Assembly (NCBI GenBank): GCA_011032825.1
Contig: JAADJZ010000026.1
Coordinates: 372,001-436,000, forward strand
Source: Massariosphaeria phaeospora
Taxonomy: Eukaryota > Ascomycota > Dothideomycetes > Pleosporales
Length of the DNA stretch: 64,000 nt
Reading direction: 5' to 3'
Below the pieces are notes generated by a model. That model did no database searches. It worked only from the letters and a program-made list of their open reading frames with translations, and had not been told where the DNA came from. Shown here piece by piece: positions 21,085 to 33,013 of the stretch. Made by a program: the position numbers and the translations under genes. The stretch's first letter is position 1; every line of letters starts with the position of its first letter.

Positions 21085-21471
21085 GGGTCGGAGAACGTCG
21101 GCGAGGGTGTAAGGTCGTGTATGGGACATAAGGTATGAGTTCTTTACGTGGTTTCTCTGTGAGCATTTTCGACAATTTTTCCACCTGTCTTTTTTGTTAC
21201 TTCCTTGCATCTTCAACGGAGCCAGCGACGCATAGCCCATCTCGATATATATCATCCATATTGACGTTCATTCAGTGCTCCTAGGTGAGTAATCACTGCA
21301 ATGTGTGAAGTATAGTGGTACATCAACATGATGCATGAGCTCTAAATAACTAGAGGAGCTATCTCGGTCGACCCCAGTCCTAGTATAGGCAGCGGAGGCT
21401 AGATAACCACTAAATCCTCATCATGTGTCATCCTATGCCTAGATGTATATCCATCCTAGCTCTACTCTACT
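21085..21471. other. Convergent intergenic region, CorA-like / P450
   Basis: 387 bp between two 3' ends. AT-rich; nothing coding seen. Confidence 0.5.
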
Positions 21472-23160
21472 CTACACCAACCCCCTCGTCCGCTCCTCGC
21501 TCTCCCGAATCCACGTCTCCAACAAGGCCCTATCCCTTGGCTTAAACCCCACCTTGAAGTACTTGGGCTCGAGCGTCAAACTCGTCGGCAAGGCATTCGC
21601 CTCTAAGGCATCCAGCACCGGCGCATCCCTCGTATCCCGCGGCATCACAAACTCGAACGCGCTAATCAGCCGCACAAACGCTGTGTACAGCTCGCGGTTC
21701 CCCAGATGGCTGCCCACGCACATACGGCTGCCCGCGCCGTACGCATAGTGCGGCGTGCCGGCCACGTCGTCGAGATAGCGCTCGGGCATGAACGTGTGTG
21801 GCTGCGCGAAGTGCTGCGCGTCGTAGTCGGCCGCGTACGCATTCATGTAGAAGGTAGTGCCGGCGGGGATGAGCGCGCCGCGCCACGCAATGGGCTTGAT
21901 GGACTCGCGCGGCAGGCAGATGGGGATGACGGTCCAGTAGCGCAGGATCTCCTTGTACAGCGCCGTGATGTAGGGGATTTTCTCTTCGTCGAGGCACCGC
22001 GTCCAGGCGTCGTTGTTGGGGTACACGGCGAGGATCTCGGCGTGGGCGCGCTGTTGGATCAGCTGGCCGGCGGGGGACGCTAGGTACGCGATGCCCATGA
22101 TGAGGTTGCCGGGGACGGTGTCGAGGCCTGCGGAGACCATGGTCAGGCATATGGATTTGATTTCGGCTGAGGGGAGTATGGCGTGTTAGCGGATGGCAGA
22201 CTTGTATGAACGGTTGAATGAATGAGAGGGGGGTAGAGGGTTTGTACGGACCTTCGTTCAGCTTGGCGTCGGGGTCCTTGATGATGTTGCCTGTGATGCA
22301 CGGCTTATCCGTTCCCATGTCGATCTTCTCTTTTAGAACGGCCAGCAGCTTATCCATGTACACATCGCGCCTCTCGCGGAACTTGACCGCCTCGTTGCTC
22401 TGGCTGGGGAACAGCCTTAACAGCGGCACATAGTCCTGCCAGTTATTGCTCGTCGACCGGAAATTGCTGACGCCCCTCTCCACCTCCGTGATCTCTTTCA
22501 GCAGCGTGTCGTCTTTGTCGCCGTCGATGCGGTAGCCGTAGCACAGCGTCAAGCTGGTGTTGAGCGCATACCGCTGCCAGTACGCGCGCGGGTCGAGGTC
22601 GATTTCGCCGCCTTTGGAGTCGGCGAGCAGTTCTTTGATGCTGACGTTGGATTCGAGGTCGATGAGCGGCATGTAGGACTGCACGGCGGGGCGGTTCAGG
22701 GCCGTGGCTGCGGCCTTGCGGCGCGCTTTGCAGGAGTCGTCCCAGGGCGAGGTTCCGATTGTGAAGCCCTGCGAGGAAGAGACGACGTTGTGGAAGGTGT
22801 GCAGTGTGGGGCGGGAGATGAGGGCGGACTGGTTGGTGATCCAGATGTGGCGGACCGACTCGAAGGTGTTTGCGAAGACGATTCTCTATAATCTATCAAT
22901 ATACGAACACAAACACGCTGAAGAGAGAGTGAAGTGCTTACTCGGTTCCCCATGCGCACCTGGAACACAGGTCCGTACTTTTTTGCCCATCCTTGCGCAA
23001 CTTTGGCATGGCTGGTCCCAAGCTCAAATAGACTACCAAAGAGCGGGAGCCCAGGAACCTCAGGAAGACCTTTGATCTTCGGCGTATTAGTGCCGTACAG
23101 GATGCGGTATGCAGAGTACGTTAGGACGGCCGCGACTGCAACGATGATAGGCAGTGTCAT
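21472..23160 (-). CDS. Cytochrome P450, CYP504-like (phenylacetate hydroxylase type)
   Basis: Three exons on the minus strand, 23160-22942, 22885-22252 and 22166-21472; 515 residues. An N-terminal membrane anchor (LPIIVAVAAVLTYSAYRIL) leads into PGLPLFGSLFELG. The I-helix is VSAGLDTVPGN (about 295-305), the K-helix ExxR is KEILR (Glu357, Arg360), and the heme loop is YAYGAGSRMCVGSHL with Cys434. The stretches RRIVFANTF, SQGFTIGTSPWDDSC and NRPAVQSYMPLIDLES are what I know from CYP504 enzymes, which hydroxylate phenylacetate or 3-hydroxyphenylacetate on the way to homogentisate (PhacA/PhacB in Aspergillus). Which of the two cannot be told here. Homogentisate dioxygenase and fumarylacetoacetase lie 13-18 kb away. 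All splice joins are in phase. Confidence 0.85.
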
Positions 23161-23966
23161 GATGGACGGCGTTCGACCATGTACACCCACCCACTCACAC
23201 ACTCACTTTTCAGTACGACGAGCGAAAAAAGAGAGGATGACAATGGAAATCGACGAGAAACCTCAATCAGAAGCGCCGGTGGCACACTTATATCTTGGGA
23301 TGGGAGGAGCGTCCCCCAGCATCACGACACCACCCCAGCATCCCCGGGCCGCTGTCAACCGCGTGCCTGCCTGCCGTACACGCCATCTCAGACAGACAGG
23401 TGCGCTAAGCCACGGCATGCTTCCGTATCGCAACCACTGCGCGGACATCATCGGCACATAGGGCGGGGTCGCAGACGGAGGTTCCGTTGCCATCGTGTGT
23501 TGTGTGTGAGGTCGGACGGAATTAGGTCCGCCTATGGAATCCTTCCCGCTGCGGAGTAGCGAGCGTTACACTGCAGGCAATGAAGAGCACACCTGTATGC
23601 GGCCAACACTCGGAGTTCGGGTATACCAGAGCTCCTCCGATGCAGTGACTGAACTGACTGACTGCGGGCGAGGAAACGTTCTGTCGTGGGAGACATGTGT
23701 GGACCGCCGGTTACTAAGCGTTGACCCATCCAGGTCGGCCAAATCTAATATCAGTCTGTCCAGGTGAGAGTTCACGAGTAATTATGATGAGTACAGAAGG
23801 AATGTTTTAGGAAGGCTATCAAGGAGTGTACAAAGAGATTATGAGACGAGTAGAAAAACAACACCAGTATACTAACATTACCAATACTCAAAAACAACAA
23901 AGCAAAACAGGACGATACTAGACATCACGCGCAATCCTCAGCTTACCTGCAGCCCAAAACAAACTC
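23161..23966. other. Intergenic, P450 promoter side
   Basis: 806 bp between the P450 start and the 3' end of the STAND gene. ORFs are short and mixed in frame. No repeat or RNA gene seen. Confidence 0.45.
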
Positions 23967-26900
23967 TCATGCCTTGACCTGCTGTCTCTGCTGACCTTGC
24001 ATCTTCGCGAACCCGTTCGATCCATCACTCAAACTGTTCGACCCGTTTGAGCCATTGCCCAACCCGTTCGACCCGCTGCTCAGACCATTTCCATTGGCTC
24101 CATTGGCCCCGTTGCTCTGAGGTTGCCCCTGCCCCTGTGCCTGCAACAGCACAGCATCGCTGCCAAATCCCCAGTCCGCAATCACAGTGAAGGCTCCGTC
24201 CTGGGACTCCGCCTTACCCGAGCCAAACGTCTTCGCATCCCACGTTTCCGTGCCCTGGACGCCCTTCCACTTAGGATCAGAGCCAAACTCGCGGAAAAGA
24301 TACGCATTCAACTGCTCGTACTCGTGGTAGGGCTTGGGCCAGCCACCCAGACGCTGGTACGCCAGCTTCAAGAGGTGGAGGTGGCGGAGTGCAACGGCAG
24401 ATCTGTCGACGCTGCCTTGGTCCAAGCTGTCGGTCTGCTTGCCGTCCTGGCTCCCGACGCTGACGCCCTCTTTAGCGAGCAAGTATGCAGCGGTATCGAG
24501 CTCGTCGTCCGAGTCGTCGCCGCTACCCGAGCCATGCTCGTGCACTACCAGGCGGAGGATGTCCTCGTGCACACCGACGGCCTTCCTGAAGTACTCTTGT
24601 GCGAGCGGGCCCGTCTTCTCAGACGACGCCTTCGCCTGATAGGATTGTGCCGTGCTCGTGTATAGCTGGGCAAGTAGCTCGTACGTCTCGATGGTGGCGG
24701 GCGAGCGAGGGCCATGGGCACGGCGCATGTTGTAGGCGATGTCTTCGCAGAGGCGGATCGCTTTGATGGAATGACCGGCAAGGAAGCGTGCACAGATGAG
24801 GCGGCGGCCGAGGTTGAGGAGCACCTCCGCCGGCCAGGAACGTTGAGCGTCGCGGGTGCTCCAGAGAGTCTTGAGCAGCCACTACGCGTAATGTCAGTGC
24901 CTTGTTCAGAAGAGGAATATGTCAACGGGAATGAACTTACCTCAAGCGTCTCGTAGTCTTGCTGTTCTCCCAATAGACCAGAAAGATGGCTGAGCTCGTA
25001 CAGCTGCACCTGAGCAAAGTTGATGTCCAACTTCTTGCTGATCTCGAGAATCTTCTTGACAATGCGGTTCGAAAGCTGAAGCGTCTTCTTGCGGAGCGGC
25101 GCGTCGGTCGTCTTTTCACTGTCACGTCCCACCAGAACCGATGCGAGTTTGAAGCCCAAGCTGATGGATCGTGGACCATTGTAGCCATCGTATTTGCTTG
25201 CGTAGAGGAATCCGAGGTTGGCGAGGTCGTAAGCTTCCGCGAACTTCTTCTCCTTCGTGAGCTTAGTGACACTTTCGTTGCTCGCCAGGATGACGGATCG
25301 GTCGAAATTCTTGTTCCTGCCGTTGCCCAGGTAGTCCAGGATACCGATGATGAAGATTCGAGGCGACTCCTTGCTGAGCGTATTAAGATCAGCAGCATCA
25401 CGTTTCGCGAACAGACCAACAGCCTGCTCTTCGACCACTGTGACCATGTCTGCCTGCTTGTTCCGGCGCAAAAAATAACGGAGCGGAGCGGCGGCAAGAA
25501 GGATGTTCTTCACACTCTCATTATTCTGTAGCGTCGTCCTGAATTGCTCAAAATAAATGTACTCCATGGTCAGATCAGACATGATCTCAGCGAATGTGAC
25601 GGAGAAATCCGAGCGGAGGTTGTATTGGAGCGACGCAAGGAAAGCTAGAGCAGTCCGGCTCGTTTTGGTCAGATCGAAAGACCACTTGGAAGCAGACCGA
25701 GCATCTTTGGCGATGATCTGGCGGTGCAGTTCTTCGACTAAGCTGTGTGCAGCGCTAGACTGTTGAATGGCAAGGAAGCTCGAGGAAAGGGCAGCGGCAG
25801 ACTCTATCTGTTTCTGCGACGAAGTCTCCTTGGTGACGATATCGGCAGCAGCCGTAGTCAGCGATTTGACTGCAACGTCCGTCTTCTGTTGGCGGTGATA
25901 TAGCACCGCCAGTTCCTTTAGAGAGGCGAGAGACGACTCATGAGAGTAGCCGTACTTGCTTATAGACTCGGTCAACTGCTCTTGAGTCATGCTCATGGCA
26001 CGTTGGATAGTCTCCGACTTGTAGTTGGAGGAGGACTGTGATCGGAGCTGACGAACGTAGAGCGAAGAAAGTGCTTGCCTCATGTCGCTGACTGTAGTCC
26101 GAGTTGTTGTAGTCTTGGACTTTGAAGCCTCCTCGTACAGAGCGATTGCCTGGGACAGGTGCTCCTCGCTACGTTGACTGACTTGAGCAAGCGCTAGAGT
26201 GGCTTCGACTGCGACAGTAGACTCGGCGCCGAATGTGATCGTAGAAGTATCACGGTACTGCTTGGTGACCTCATACAAAGTGGCCCAACCAGCCTTTGTC
26301 TCTTCGAGGCACTGATAGTAATGCTCGTACAGCTTCTGGACAAACTTCGCGTCACTAAAGACCTTGTGCTCCTTGGTATTACGGGTGTACGTGTTCCACA
26401 GCACTCGATAAACAACAACGGCCTCCGCGTAGCGCCTGTCCTGCCAATACGTCTCGGTGACAACGATAATGGCGTCTAAGGCGTCTTTGTGGCAGACGTC
26501 CGAATCCTTGTTCAGAGTTGTAATGACTTGCAGATAATACTCGATCCAGTAAGGATGGTTCCGCGGGTGACTCTGACACCTACGGGCCAGGTTGTATAGC
26601 GTCTGAATCGTCAATTCATGCGCAGGCCCCAGACTGGTCCGGTATGCCACAAGGATGTCCTGGTAGACGCTGATAGCGCTGTCGGCATGGCCATGCTTGT
26701 CGTAGAATGTGATCAAGAGCGATCTCGATTTTTCGAAAATGGTCTTGTCTACGTTCTGAGTGACTGATGTGGCTCGGAAGAAACGTTTGTAGGTGTCTTC
26801 GACCTTTTCGAGCTGCTTCGTATGCAGATAGCACTCAGCGACGCGTTCAACGAGTTCAATGGATTCTTGGGTGAAGATTGAGGCAAACGAGACGTCCTGG

Positions 26901-29900
26901 ATGGAGTTTGCGAAAAAGGAAGACCAGGTTCGCTGCAGTGTTGTGTGAATGATGTTGATGGCGGCAGTCCAGTTGCGCTGCTCCATGTAACGGGCAGTGA
27001 GCTTCTTCGCAAGTGCGATCGTGCTCGATTCGACAGTCTTAGACGACTTAATGACCGAAAAGAAAACATCCTGATAGACAGACTCGGAAATGGTAGTAGT
27101 CTCAGTCGTTGTGGAAGAACTAACGAGGCTCTGTTTGACTAACTCAGTCGATGTTTCCGAAACCTAAAGTTTGTCAGCAATCTGCGCAGTAAGGGGATCA
27201 TAATGCCATATAGATGAGGAACGTACCTGTTTGCTGACTTCTCGGGAGATGTTTGTCTCTTCCTGATGCATATTCTGGTAGTAGGAGTTGGCATGCCTGA
27301 AAATGGACAAGGCCTGAGCGTAGGAACCAATCGACTTCATCTCTTTAGCAATACTTGTCAAGTGAGCGACGATGTTCTCGGAATACGCCAACTGGTGATG
27401 CTCGTATTGCTGCCATACGCATGTGAGGATGGCGGAGGCTTCCGAAGACCGCTTCTGGGTTTTCAGGAACTGAGAATATGCTGTCGCAATCTCAATGTTC
27501 TTCTCGTGCCATTCGACTGACAGGGAACCGCGGCATCTAGAAGACACTTCCTGCCAGAGCTCCACGTATGTCTTCTCTGAAAGCGCGACCTCCTTGCGAG
27601 AAGCATACGACTCGGCTCTGCGAAGGTAAGCAACAACGGAGGCGATATCGAAAGTCTCGACAGTCTCCTCCTCATCATGATCATCGTGAAAGAATGACTC
27701 CTTGTAGCCATCGAGTGTTCGTTCACCTCGACCCTTACCCAACACAACACTTAGATGACCCTGCACATCCTGAGCTTGATGAGAGTTCCGCCCATACTGT
27801 TGAACGGTAGCATCTTGAATAAGGCGATACACCTCCATAGCACGTTCTTCTTCATTGATCGAAGCATAGAGTTCGACTAACAGCTTGCGAGTTTGGATGA
27901 CTAGCTCGGAGGTGCTGCCGTACTGACGCTCGTAGGCAGCAATGAGAATGAGAAGGATCTCCTCGCGGCGTGTTGTGACTTCGGTACGCGTCGAGGTACC
28001 CATAGACTCTGTGATCGTGAGGAATTGGGTCGCGCATTCCAATGTCAAAGGATGGATATCGCTCAGGACCTTGGTACTAATCTGGGTGCAGAGGTAGAAG
28101 TACTTCTGCGCCTCCGTGGTGTTGGCGATGAGCAGATAAGACGTGGCAACCGCAAGGTAAGTCTGGAGGACGGAAGGATGATTATCTGTGAAGATAGTAC
28201 GACGCACGGTACCAACAAGCTTGTGCAGATCTATTGCCTGCGGAATCGGAAGCTCGGTATCCCAAACTAGTTGCTCCAAAATGGCAAGAATTGTTGTATC
28301 CGGCAAAGCTTTTTGGAGGTCGGCGTTTGGCTTGAACTCGCCTGATGGCTTTGGGGCCAGAGGCGACTGTTGAAGATGGAGAACCCAATAGCGTACTGTA
28401 TACTCGAGGAAATGGTGTTGGTTGAAAAGACGATCAGACATGGTCGGGTCGTGGTTGTCAATAAGAGGCTCTCCCTTGTCACGGAGAGTAGACTTCGCGT
28501 ACGTGAGAACCCTGAGCAACAGATCGGTCTCGCTATCCTGCAAATTGATCGGGATCTTGTTTTGCTGAGCGAAATCATGCAGAGCGGTATGCACGATTGG
28601 ATGCTTGAAACGTATAATGTGTTCATGCAGGGTCAGCAATGGCTTGAGGGATTGGATCGTCGCATTGACGTTAACACCCTTGTCTGACGAAAGCGTACCA
28701 CGCCCCGTATCGATCGTGAAGAGTGTATGAATCTCTTCCACCGTCAAGGGGCGCTCGGCAGCCATGATCCAGGAAAGAACCGTCTTCGCATTGCTCGTCG
28801 TGTCCAATGATGTAAACAGCTTCAAAACAAGGTCCTGGACAGAAGGCTTCGACGATTCAAGGCTCGCAAGGGTTTTGGTCATGGCGTCACTAGACTTTTG
28901 GGAGTTCAAGTTTTCGCAGACCAGAATCGTCCAGAGAAAAGATCCGTTTGCTGCCTGGATGATGCGGCCAAGCATAGTCTCCTGTTCATTGGCAGGCTTG
29001 CCATGGAAGTGTGTATTACGCACCAGTGCACGGAGGGCAACCGCATGGAGGTCGTCGTGGATATCATCAGGTGTGATTTGATGTTGGAGGCCATTGGCAT
29101 GCGATGGCATCTTGATAGAAGAAGAGAGGGCAATTAGCCTCACTCCTCGTGTCTCCTTAGTAATGTTGGCCAGCTTTTCGAGCAAAGCCGAAGGGCTTAT
29201 AGCACCAGCAGCTTGAATCGAGGCGGACTGTGACTCGGCAATTTCGTCTAAACCATCTACCACCATGATGAGATCGTTTCCACCCTCTAGTGGATGCTTC
29301 AGCGTATCAGTGAGCGCTGACCACAACTGGTCTTCATAGGTGGTGAGATCAGCGGACGTTCTGCACTGATGGTACGCCCGAAGTAGCGCATAGTACATGT
29401 CTACGTTGCCGACGCGGATGCTGAGCAATTGAGACAAAAGGGACTTGACTACGGCGAGGGATGTTGCCGTTGTCGGGATATCCGGCGAGAGCGAGCAGAA
29501 GAGCGTGTCCACCTGCTTGCGGTTCACTGGCCTCTGGAGACGCTCGACGATGGATCCTGCCAATGTTGTCTTGCCGGCACCGGGCTGGCCAGTGACCAAG
29601 AAGAAAGTCTTGTCGCTCTGTAGAAATTTGGTGAGATGTTTCTGAAACCAGAGGCAGGTGAACTCGACTTGTTGATCGACGAAAAACGAGTGGTCGCGGT
29701 TCAGCGTAGCCAGAACCCGATCTTGCGGGGACAACCATCTGCTAAGGACCTTGACGTCAAGTGCTACCAAGATTAGCATCTGACTATGAGAAATGTAAAT
29801 GACGACTTACCCTCTCCATCCTCCAAGTCTTCGCCCTGGATCTGAGATTCCCAGATCAAATCTACGACGGCGTTTTGTCGCGTATAGAATGCCTCAATTG

Positions 29901-31246
29901 TCTCACCAAACAATTCGAAGATATCGAAGCTGACTGAGCCAGAAATCATGCCTAAGAGCGTCAGCGAAGATTTTGCAATGAAGCAGAAGAGATCCTACCG
30001 TTTGCCGTCTTGTAGAACCTGATAGCCACATCGACCACAAGCGACAAGAAATCTGTATACAGTAGACACAGCTGCTCGCGAACCTCTGATGTGGCTGTTA
30101 GGAGCTCCGAACGAGACAAAACTTTGGAAAATGAAAGCGCAAATCTGTAGAAGACCGAAAACGCCTTGTCCAAAGCCGCCGAGTTTTCATGGCCGAGCTA
30201 CCTGAAGTTAGTACATTGACAACAGACCAAGAGAGTGACAAACCTCAAGAAGAAGTCGCGCATGTCCATAGCCAATCGCTGCAGCAGCACTGCTATCGAG
30301 AGCAAAGGCCTGAATAGCCTGGTCGAACTTGTTCAATTGCTCCGCAAAGTATAGTGACCGGATGAGGACCTTATCCCACCGACTGCCTTTGTGCGGAAGC
30401 GTAGTCAATCTTTCAGAGCGAATCCACTCCAGAAACGTGATGTACGACACACCAGTAACGCCCTGGTAGATGCCAGCACCCAAGTCGGCCATGCTTCTCC
30501 TTTGCAGAGACATGGCTGACTCTTGGACGAAACCAATCTTGTAGCCGCCGGAGCCCTTGGCGCGCTTTTTGAACGACTTGACAGCACTGAAGTTGCCACT
30601 CGTGGGACGGGACGACGGGACGGAAGGAAGGCGAGCTTTGTGGAACGCGGTCGGAGATTGAGGCGGACTGAAGACTCCATGGGCTCCGTTCCGGCTACCG
30701 AATCCACCTGGAGCGGAGAGCCTGGGTGACATCATGATAGGCGGGTGATTATAGGTGGGGGGAGCAAACTGGACGGCGGTTGTTGGACGCTGCTCGGGTG
30801 TCACTTTCACAATGGGCTGTGGAGTTGTTGATCCAACTGACTCAAGCTGTGGTCGAACGTCTGGTAATGTATGAAGAGTAGAGTTTGGCAGTGGAACAAA
30901 ATCAGTGACTAAAGAAGCGGAAGCGGAAGCGGAAGCGGAAGCGGTGCTGGCGGTGGTTCGACGCGAAATGGAAAGGACGGTCTTGCCGAAGGAAAGGCTT
31001 CTGGACCTCGATGTTGATGTGTCCGGAAGGCGGCCGGTATTAGATGTCGAACTCTCTCCGCTTTGAGACGCTGAGGTAATAGAGGTGGAGTCTGGCAAAG
31101 GATTCGATGAGGTGGGAGTGCTCTCGTTGTGGCTGTTGTCTTTTGCTTTAGACTTTTTACTCCTGTATTTTTCTGTCCGACCGAGTTAGCAGGTGCACTT
31201 GCGAGGAGGGTAGGGTACACGAACTGAGATATCTGAGTCCAAGCAT
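23967..31246 (-). CDS. Giant STAND-type P-loop NTPase (NACHT-like) with long TPR-like C-terminus
   Basis: Minus strand exons 31246-31221 (proposed), 31162-30244, 30197-29999, 29951-29811, 29763-27227, 27163-24941 and 24881-23967; about 2,319 residues. Residues 1-210 are Ser/Thr/Pro-rich with an Ala-Ser repeat; 210-430 are helical (RSLYFAEQLNKFDQAIQAF, FYRFALSFSKVLSRSELL). The NTPase has the P-loop GQPGAGKTT (487-495) and a Walker B LIMVVDGLDEI (593-603), as in NACHT/STAND switches. From about residue 880 to 2,000 the chain is helical with repeated Leu/Ala/Tyr patterns (VYRLIQDATV, YNLARRCQSHP) that look like TPRs. The C-terminus is an Asn/Gly/Ser low-complexity tail. STAND proteins act as signal-gated oligomerising switches, in fungi in nonself recognition; the trigger is unknown. 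All joins from 31162 down are in phase. Exon 1 (only 26 nt) is a weak call chosen because it supplies ATG, GT and a CTAAC branch. Confidence 0.85.
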
Positions 31247-31738
31247 AGGGAGTGGCTAAGGGTATGAGCTACAGGAGCTGCGACCTTGTCCCATAAAGCC
31301 TCAATTCAACTTATGAGCTGGGATCGGCCGAGGAAACAGTATGAAGCGGAAAGCGGGGCTTTAGTTCGGCGAGGAGGTCAAAGTATTGAGTCATTAGGAT
31401 CGATCGTCATTGCCAAATTTGCTCGACATGTCCAATAGTGTCTTTATCAATTAGAGAGATGCAGGCGCTGTTCAGCTGGACTGGGGGGGCTCTCGTCGCC
31501 AATCACAGGTGGAAAGTGGGTGTCGTCTTCGGGCCTAGCAGATGAACGAACTGAGGTACGATACGTCCAGGGGGGCCCAAAAGGTGCAGGTGGGCGGAAT
31601 GGACAGAGGAAGCATGGTTGCTCGAAAGGTCCTGCCTCGCGGCCCATCCGTCCCGCACGGTACCTTCCCGTTAACGGATGCGAGCCGTGTTCCGACATGG
31701 TGATTTGGTAGCCTAGACTGAGGGCAACGCCGGGCGCG

Positions 31739-31803
31739 CCATAGTCTGTAGGTAGCGGCCATAGTCTGGAGGCAGTGGCCATAGTCTAGTCGGGAGGCAG
31801 TGG
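31739..31803. repeat. Three imperfect tandem copies of a 20-25 bp unit
   Basis: Units begin CCATAGTCT at 31739, 31759 and 31779; the second and third share GGAGGCAGTGG at their ends, and the third has a 5-bp insertion. Confidence 0.8.
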
Positions 31804-32042
31804 CTCAACCCCGCTCTGAGCGCCGGCGGGCATCGCTGCTCATGTCGCAACAGCGGCATCATGCATCATGGCAGACGTCGGCGACGCATGGCCGAGATCG
31901 ACATGCGGACTGGCCAGCTCGACGCGGATCGCAAGGAAGCTGGAGACTGGCGACGCAACGCATCCGATCCCGTGCTGCATGTATTGAGAGGCTCGAGGGA
32001 AACCCCAGAATGCGGTCGGTGCTCGTCTCGGGTTGGGCACAA

Positions 32043-32044
<2 letters not shown>

Positions 32045-32074
<30 letters not shown>
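32045..32074. repeat. Hexanucleotide repeat ACGCAG x5
   Basis: Five perfect ACGCAG units, a simple-sequence repeat in the STAND/coiled-coil intergenic region. Confidence 0.85.
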
Positions 32075-33013
32075 GCTCGAGGCACTCTAATCAGCTCGAG
32101 CGTCCAGTGCGAGAAGCTCACGCACGGCGCAGCCTCGACGTTTGCGGGACGGATGAGGCAGCGAGGCGACGACGTTGTCGTAAACCCAGCCAGCCACCAC
32201 GGCCGGGAGCCCCGGAAGATCTGCAGCACCCCTGCCCGCTCGCTAATCCGATCCCAACCTGGCGCCGCTCTCTGCATCTCGGTCCGGTTGTCACTCTTCA
32301 TTCATCGAACGCGTACGCGCGCCGCCCTCGACGATGCTGGACCGTGGAACCCGGGGGCAATCAGGGCTGTCGCGCACGCAGCCCGGCCAATGGCAGCAGC
32401 GCCGAGGAACGCGGGAGCACCCTTCTTCCGTCCGCCGGCGTCACTGGGCGCCCGCTGGCGGTTGCAGCACTGCTCTCCTCTCCGCTCGTCGACTGCCACT
32501 CGGTTGGAAACGAAGTCGCCGACGTCAAGCGTACCCTTCGTGCCTTAGCCCATGCAGTGCCATCACCGTCCGTCCGTTCGAGGCGGTGGCAGACCGTGTG
32601 CGGGGGCAGCCGACTGCGACCTCTCATTTGCCCTGGGAGCAGTCGAACCACCACCAAGTGGATCTTGCCCGCTCATGCAGCGTCGAGGTCGCCGACTGCA
32701 CCATTTCAGCTGCTCTGCACCAAGCCTGAGGCCACCGTGGGCGTGGGCACCTGTCGTTCGGTACGCCTAGGGGAAGCTCACTTCGTTGGCGGCCCCGATT
32801 TGGCAATATCAGGGTCATGCAGCTCCTCTGCAGCAACCGTGTGCCTCTAGCTGGGAGTTGAGCACGGCTAGTAGGAGTCGATCGTAGGAAAGCCCACGAG
32901 CATGCAGTTTTGCGAGGGCACGGCCAATGATATATTTCCCCCCATCCTCTGCAACCATTGACATCGACAATCCCCCTTCTCAATCTCCATCTTCCATCTT
33001 TACAGCAGCAGCT

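Larger units (their letters stand above)
31247..33013. other. Divergent intergenic region, STAND NTPase / coiled-coil protein (1.8 kb)
   Basis: Holds both promoters. From about 31800 to 32850 it is GC-rich and open in several frames at once, including a plus ORF of 329 codons that is Arg/Pro/Ser-rich without a domain; I read this as compositional, not coding. Two repeat tracts are listed separately. Confidence 0.5.

Noticed and set aside
20698..21255. 185-codon minus-strand ORF
   Set aside because: Antisense of CorA-like exon 4, whose membrane helices are in the plus frame.
31861..32850. 329-codon plus-strand ORF
   Set aside because: GC-rich stretch open in several frames; Arg/Ser/Pro-rich product with no domain; better read as noncoding promoter region.
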